Shown here: positions 59,834-64,000 of the stretch, in pieces
Layout: every line of letters starts with the position of its first letter
Position numbering within the stretch: the first letter of the stretch is position 1
Assembly (NCBI RefSeq): GCF_958298935.1
Contig: NC_084930.1
Coordinates: 23,720,001 to 23,784,000, forward strand
Origin: Phragmites australis
Lineage: Eukaryota; Streptophyta; Magnoliopsida; Poales; Poaceae
Length of the DNA stretch: 64,000 nucleotides
Reading direction: 5' to 3'
Made by a program: the position numbers and the translations under genes
The notes under the pieces: model-generated
What the model was told of the DNA's origin: nothing
What the model saw: only the letters and a program-made list of their open reading frames with translations
Database searches by the model: none

Positions 59834-60920
59834 ATATTTCCATTTTTGGTGATTGATGATAACACAACTAAAGCATGTGGCAAATAATAAATGATACAAA
59901 TTCTAGAGAGCACAAAACCTTACCACATTGCTTGGATGCATGTTCTTACCACTTAGTCCCCTTTTATTGTGACTCTCCCTTTCTCCATTGCCACTATCTA
60001 CCTTGATCGACCCATACAAAAGCTTCTCCATTGCATGCTTTTGATACCAAATATAGATGAGTCCTACTCTGCAACCATGGCATCTTGCTTGTTCTCCACT
60101 AGTATGCCTCTTGCTTTGATCGTCAAATTTCTCCCCCTTTGTCAAAAATCTCAAAAAAAGGCTACAAACACATGTTGAACTCGAGGAAGAACGTTAGAGC
60201 ACATGAGAAAGAGCTTCATAAACCATGATCCAATGAAATGATACAAATTAAAAAGATATACCAATTGTAAGGATTGTGGCATTGATATCAATTGAAAAAG
60301 ACAAACAAGGATCATAATTCATGAAACTCACATAATATGATTCAAACTCCCCAATTATGTGTTCATACATATGATAAAAGAGAGGCATATGCACAACTAG
60401 ACAATTATGTCAAGATAGAAATTTAAGCCATATTATGTATAGAGGTAGCTTAAAAGTAGAAATGAATTGACAATGATACCAATTTAGTTCTTTAAGCATC
60501 GTATACTTCCGGGGACTTGTTGATCACTCCATAGGACTTAAAAAAAAATATTACTTAAAACACATGTTAGTCTCAAAATAATAACCCATATGATATACTC
60601 TCTCTAAATGTGTGCATACAAGTGTTGAATACTTATGAGAGATATGCACTTGTTATTAATAATAATAGGGAGGGTACCCTATAGATTGATCCATGACTCA
60701 TAAAAGATACTAATTGTAAAACTAGTGCCCTGTAAGAAACTTATAACTAATAAACCATATAGGTTGCTCATAAGAAAGAGAGAAACACAAGCAACCTACG
60801 ATATGAAAAACTTATACTAGGCATGGCAATAAATTAAATTGAGAGCATGCAATCCTATACAAGGCAAGTGAATTTATCAATTCAGATGATTTAGCATCTA
60901 GTACCCCTCTGCAAGCTTCT
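58254..60920 (-). mobile_element. Truncated Sirevirus-like Copia, minus strand (3' LTR and adjacent internal sequence)
   Basis: The LTR at 59833-58254 is followed upstream (59834-60920) by 3' internal sequence without coding regions. The minus-strand tracts AAAGGGGGAG (~60131-60140) and AAAAGGGG (~59957-59964) are polypurine signatures like those before the LTR of the first Sirevirus. The LTR end CACCCCAACCCTCTTAGGAC resembles the CACCC...CCTCTAGG end of that element. Gag, pol and the other LTR are missing. The right limit is approximate. Confidence 0.7.
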
Positions 60921-61763
60921 TCACTATGTTATTGTGAGGAACCGTCCAAACAGTATTGAGGATCATTAAACATAATCACAACCCCGACAATTAACCAGAA
61001 TACCATCCCGGTAGTCCTGGCACATGTTTCGTGCCCAAGATTAGAACACATGCCTTCCAACATTTAGCATCACAACATAGGTTAAGAAAGAGCTTAAAGT
61101 TATATTATAAGTTCTTAAGAATGCAACAAGTTATTACAATTTACAGCAAAAAAGAGTTAGGAGGAGACTAAAACCTGCTCAACTCCTAATCAACAAAAGA
61201 AACTAAGAAGCGGAAGACTAAAAGCTATACAACAAAAGGAGGATGGAGCCACATGCCCTTAGGCTCCACCCCAAAAGTATGACCTTCGAGAGTAGGATGA
61301 ACTACTCTTGCCCACCACCCTGATCGGCATGCATGAAGTAGCCAAACACTGACCCTTCCTCACCTGCAAACCCTATAGAGCAGCTGAGTATGAAGGTACT
61401 CGCAAGACTTAAATCATATAGAGCACATATACATAGCTCAACTCCAAGGATTATGCATTGAGCTATTAGCAAGAAAAAGCCATATAGTTAAGTTAAACAT
61501 AAGCGGTAAGCAACCTAGACACATAGATGTGAGCAACTAACTTAACCAACAACAACATAATTCTACTCGGCCATAACCAACTGAACATAAATAACTGAAA
61601 CCATTGAACATATCTGTAACAAAGACCAACTCAACCATCTCCCACATATCCAACCATAAACCACAAGCGAAAACTCTACGACCGATGCAGATGGACAGAA
61701 GCATGCTCATGATCGAGAGCAGGACATTTTGAAATGTTTTTACACCCTGCAGGGGATACTCCT
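60921..61763 (+). repeat. Dispersed repeat, copy B, cut by a Gypsy LTR
   Basis: From about 61205 it follows copy A (13318 onward) to TTTTTACACCCTGCAGGGGATAC at 61763, where the Gypsy LTR starts; in copy A the repeat simply continues. The stretch 60921-61204 has no counterpart in copy A but reads as the same kind of noncoding element sequence. Confidence 0.65.
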
Positions 61764-62480
61764 TGTCGAGGGTAAATCCCTGACTGTGATTCCGGGGTAT
61801 GTTGGACAGTAGGTGCGTGAACGGTGTTTCAGGGACTGTGTGTGTTAGTGTGTAGATGATGGATTCGGGGATACCAGGGTTTATAGAGGTTCGGGTCTCC
61901 TAGAGGGTAACAACCCTACATCCTGTGTTTGTGCTATCGTAGATCTCATTTAGTTACAGACAGTGTTCTAGCAGTTTGCCAGAATTGATCTATCTTGGTT
62001 ATATACGAGGTCCTCATCCCTTTATATAGTAGGAAGAGGGAGAACTTACATGCGGGCCCTACACAGATGACCTCCGCTCATTCTAATATCTAACTCAACT
62101 CATCATTATAGAGTACCAGGCGTGCCAACTTGCTCTGACAGTATTGTATATCATGCTACCGTGCGCTGTCTTTGCTTAGCCCGTAGAGCCTTATCTTGTT
62201 GCATTTAATGCGACGGGATGGAACAATGCCCTTCTGCACCGTCTTCATCCGCCTGCCTCTCCGCGTCGTCCCCATCCACTTGCCTTTGCACCGTTCCTGT
62301 CCACTTGCCTCTACGCCATTCCCGTCTACTTGCCTCTGCACCGTCCCCGTCCACTTGCCTCTCCGCGCCATCTCCGTCTACTTGCCCTGTTGGATGGCTG
62401 ACAACATCCCATCTGTCATGCAGCGCTGCGATAGCCTGTAGAGTATCACTCCATAGCCTTTAATGCTACGATATAGGACA
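61764..62480 (-). repeat. 3' LTR of Gypsy copy 2 (about 717 bp)
   Basis: Plus-strand ends TGTCGAGGGTAAATCC and ATATAGGACA. The pyrimidine-rich ACGACCCCCTGCACC just inside (62481 on) is the complement of a possible polypurine tract. The inner end is inferred from that context and could shift by some bases. Confidence 0.65.
62238..62394. repeat. ~25-bp minisatellite inside the Gypsy LTR, six copies
   Basis: Consensus near CACCGTCCCCGTCCACTTGCCTCT, six imperfect units of 24-27 bp. Plus-strand frames here only translate the repeat. No comparable array is present in the LTR of copy 1. Confidence 0.85.
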
Positions 62481-63324
62481 ACGACCCCCTGCACCACCCA
62501 CGACCTTATCCATCGGGGTCGGTGCCTGGTGAAGTGAAGCATTCGGACGAGTGTCCAAAAAGGTGCTTTGGATGGGTTGCATCCAATCTAGTCCCGGTAT
62601 TGATTGGCCTGGACCACTACTTGGAGTTTTTTGGGAGAACTTTCTCGGTTTTGATGCGAAGAATTGGCTCAACTTGTCCCATCCTGCTCGCTAGTGAGGT
62701 TTTCGGGGGGGTAGAACGGCCATAGCTTGACAAGTCCATCGGTGGCGACCAGTGCTCGGCCCAAGTGAGGACTTGTGGCCTTGTCGTCGTATTTTCAGCC
62801 ACCCGTGCCCATGTTATCACGTGAGCATACGTGATGGGGCTTCGCCCTGTTCGGGAGTCTGTGGCTGCTTTGTTATTTGTCGCCCTGGTCTCCAGGTTCG
62901 GTAGTGGTCGTCAAGCGTGGTCGCGTGCTGTGGTCGGAGGACCAATTTGCGGGGAGTCCGTTAATAGTCAGGAGGTCCAACAAAACAAGGAGTCTGTTTT
63001 TTTGAATTTGAGAGCTTACAGGTCGTATTCCACGCTCGTCCGGAAGGTCCTACAAAATAAAGAAAACATGCCCGTTTTCGAGCTACCCTACACATAGAAC
63101 TTGCGCAACAGGGCAATGTTCCAAGAGTTGTGTAATTCACAGCCGTTCTCCATGGCTAACTCGACCGCACCAGGTCGTGTGACATCGACCACTTTGTAGG
63201 GTCCCTCCTATTTGGGGGAGAGTTTATTCCGACCAGCCTTATTCTAAATTTGCCTAAGGACGAGGTCGCCTACGACCAGTGTTCGTTGTTGTACCCTTCG
63301 GTCGTGGTAGTGTCTGAGGCTTTG

Positions 63325-63918
63325 CTAATACCGGGCGGCTTGAATCAGAGCACGATCGCGAAACTCTTCGATCAGGTTTATGTCATCCTCTCGTCGCACC
63401 ACTTGGTCGTCGTCTGAGTAGTTGTTTACTCGGTGTGAATGTAGGGCGATTTCAGAAGGGAGCATGGCTTCCACACCAAAGACTAAGAAGAAAGGGGTTT
63501 TGGCCATGGCCTGTCTGGGGGTCATCCGCAGCGACCAGAGTACCATGGGGAGTTCGTCCACCCAATGTCTTTAATAGCTTTTAAGCCGATCGAAGACCCG
63601 GGTTTTGATCCCTTGCAGTATCATCCCATTTGCCCTCTTGACTTGTCCGTTGCTTTGGGGGTGAGCCACAAATGCATAGCAAACCTTGGTCCCAATTTCC
63701 TCGTAGTAGTCTTGAAAAGCACTTCTGGCGAATTGAGTTCCATTGTCCATGATTATGCGGTTTGGACTACCAAACTGTACTACCAGCCCTCGTATAAACT
63801 TAATCGCTGCTGTGGTAGTGATCTTCCTGACGGGTTTGGCCTCGATCCACTTAGTGTGCTTGTCGATTGTCACAAACATGAACTCAAAACTGCCTAGGGA
63901 TTTAGGGAATGGTCCCAC
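63325..63918 (-). pseudogene. Gypsy copy 2 integrase core, damaged
   Basis: Contains VTIDKHTKWIEAKPV (first Asp), IIMDNGTQF (second Asp) and, 36 residues later, V-K-R-A-N (63637-63639 is AAG) where the catalytic Glu is expected. A stop near 63562-63570 separates the core from the downstream part, which reads DELPMVLWSLRMTPRQAMAK, TPFFLVFGVEAMLPSEI. Further minus-strand sequence to ~63130 encodes the C-terminal end. Integration activity is lost in this copy. Confidence 0.85.
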
Positions 63919-64000
63919 GATATCAAGCCCCCAGACAGTGAAAAATGAAGAGAGTGGTATGGTTTGCAGTGCCTAGGCTGGTAGGTTCGTATTTAGGCTG

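Larger units (their letters stand above)
61764..64000 (-). mobile_element. Gypsy retrotransposon, Tat/Retand-like, copy 2, running off the window
   Basis: 3' LTR at 61764-62480, 3' noncoding region 62481-63110, integrase coding remnants from ~63130 to the window end, all on the minus strand. LTR start, noncoding blocks (for example GGTGGCGACCAGTGCTCGGC against GGTGGCGACTAGCGCTCGAC) and integrase match copy 1. It is inserted into copy B of the dispersed repeat. Confidence 0.85.

Noticed and set aside
58240..60950. TGTGAGGAAC on both sides of the truncated Sirevirus (58243 and ~60935) as a target-site duplication
   Set aside because: Too long for a Copia duplication, not adjacent to the LTR end on the right, and the element is truncated there; treated as coincidence.
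62196..62463. Two Pro/Ser/Cys-rich open frames
   Set aside because: Both simply translate the 25-bp minisatellite of the Gypsy LTR.
1..64000. tRNA or rRNA genes, CRISPR arrays, bacterial promoters or operons
   Set aside because: None could be recognised; the window is plant nuclear DNA.

Overview
This is a plant nuclear window, almost certainly from a grass (Poaceae). The evidence is intron-containing plant genes, nested LTR retrotransposons of grass-typical lineages, an L1-type LINE with a poly-A tail, MITEs, a CACTA end and a Mutator-like element. Nothing bacterial (operons, Shine-Dalgarno sites, CRISPR, IS elements) is present. Only two host loci can be recognised: an apparently intact IBR5-type dual-specificity phosphatase gene (+, 26193-29337, five exons) and, convergent to it, a heavily damaged chloroplast trigger-factor (TIG) gene (-, 30378-44221). 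A frameshifted scrap of a TGA-type bZIP gene lies near 45.6 kb. Everything else is mobile DNA or its remains.

Layout. 1-11068: a Sirevirus (SIRE/Maximus-type Copia), cut by the left edge of the window, with LTRs, gag, pol, an extra 3' ORF and repeated polypurine tracts. 11069-14800: repeat-derived DNA, including copy A of a dispersed repeat. 14800-22328: a minus-strand Tat/Retand-type Gypsy element, decayed and with no visible 3' LTR. 22682-25102: a 2.4-kb DNA transposon with ~28-bp terminal inverted repeats and an internal 72-bp minisatellite. 25.9-29.4 kb: IBR5. 30.4-44.2 kb: the TIG pseudogene, swollen by a MITE, a LINE (33189-36604) and a Tork/Tnt1-like Copia element (37148-42386, TSD TCATA). 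45.5-48.5 kb: gene scraps and a CACTA end. About 49.1-58.25 kb: a MULE with transposase remnants followed by a plant-mobile-domain (PMD) reading frame. 58254-60.9 kb: a truncated minus-strand Sirevirus. 60.9-61763: copy B of the dispersed repeat, cut by a second minus-strand Gypsy element of the same family (61764-end).

The most unusual part is the TIG locus. All 13 exons can be placed with consistent splice phases, but exon 6 is on the opposite strand. That inversion abuts a 62-bp direct duplication, a 10-bp inverted duplication and a 5'-truncated LINE, so the LINE insertion and the inversion probably happened in one event. The same gene carries a Copia element six bases into exon 5 and frameshifts in exons 7 and 11. 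The neighbouring IBR5 gene is undamaged. A second theme is element decay by G-to-A changes: conserved Trp codons have become stops, and the catalytic Glu of the integrase has become Lys in two unrelated elements. I found no new enzymatic or defence system. The strongest leads are the LINE-associated exon inversion and the MULE-plus-PMD composite.
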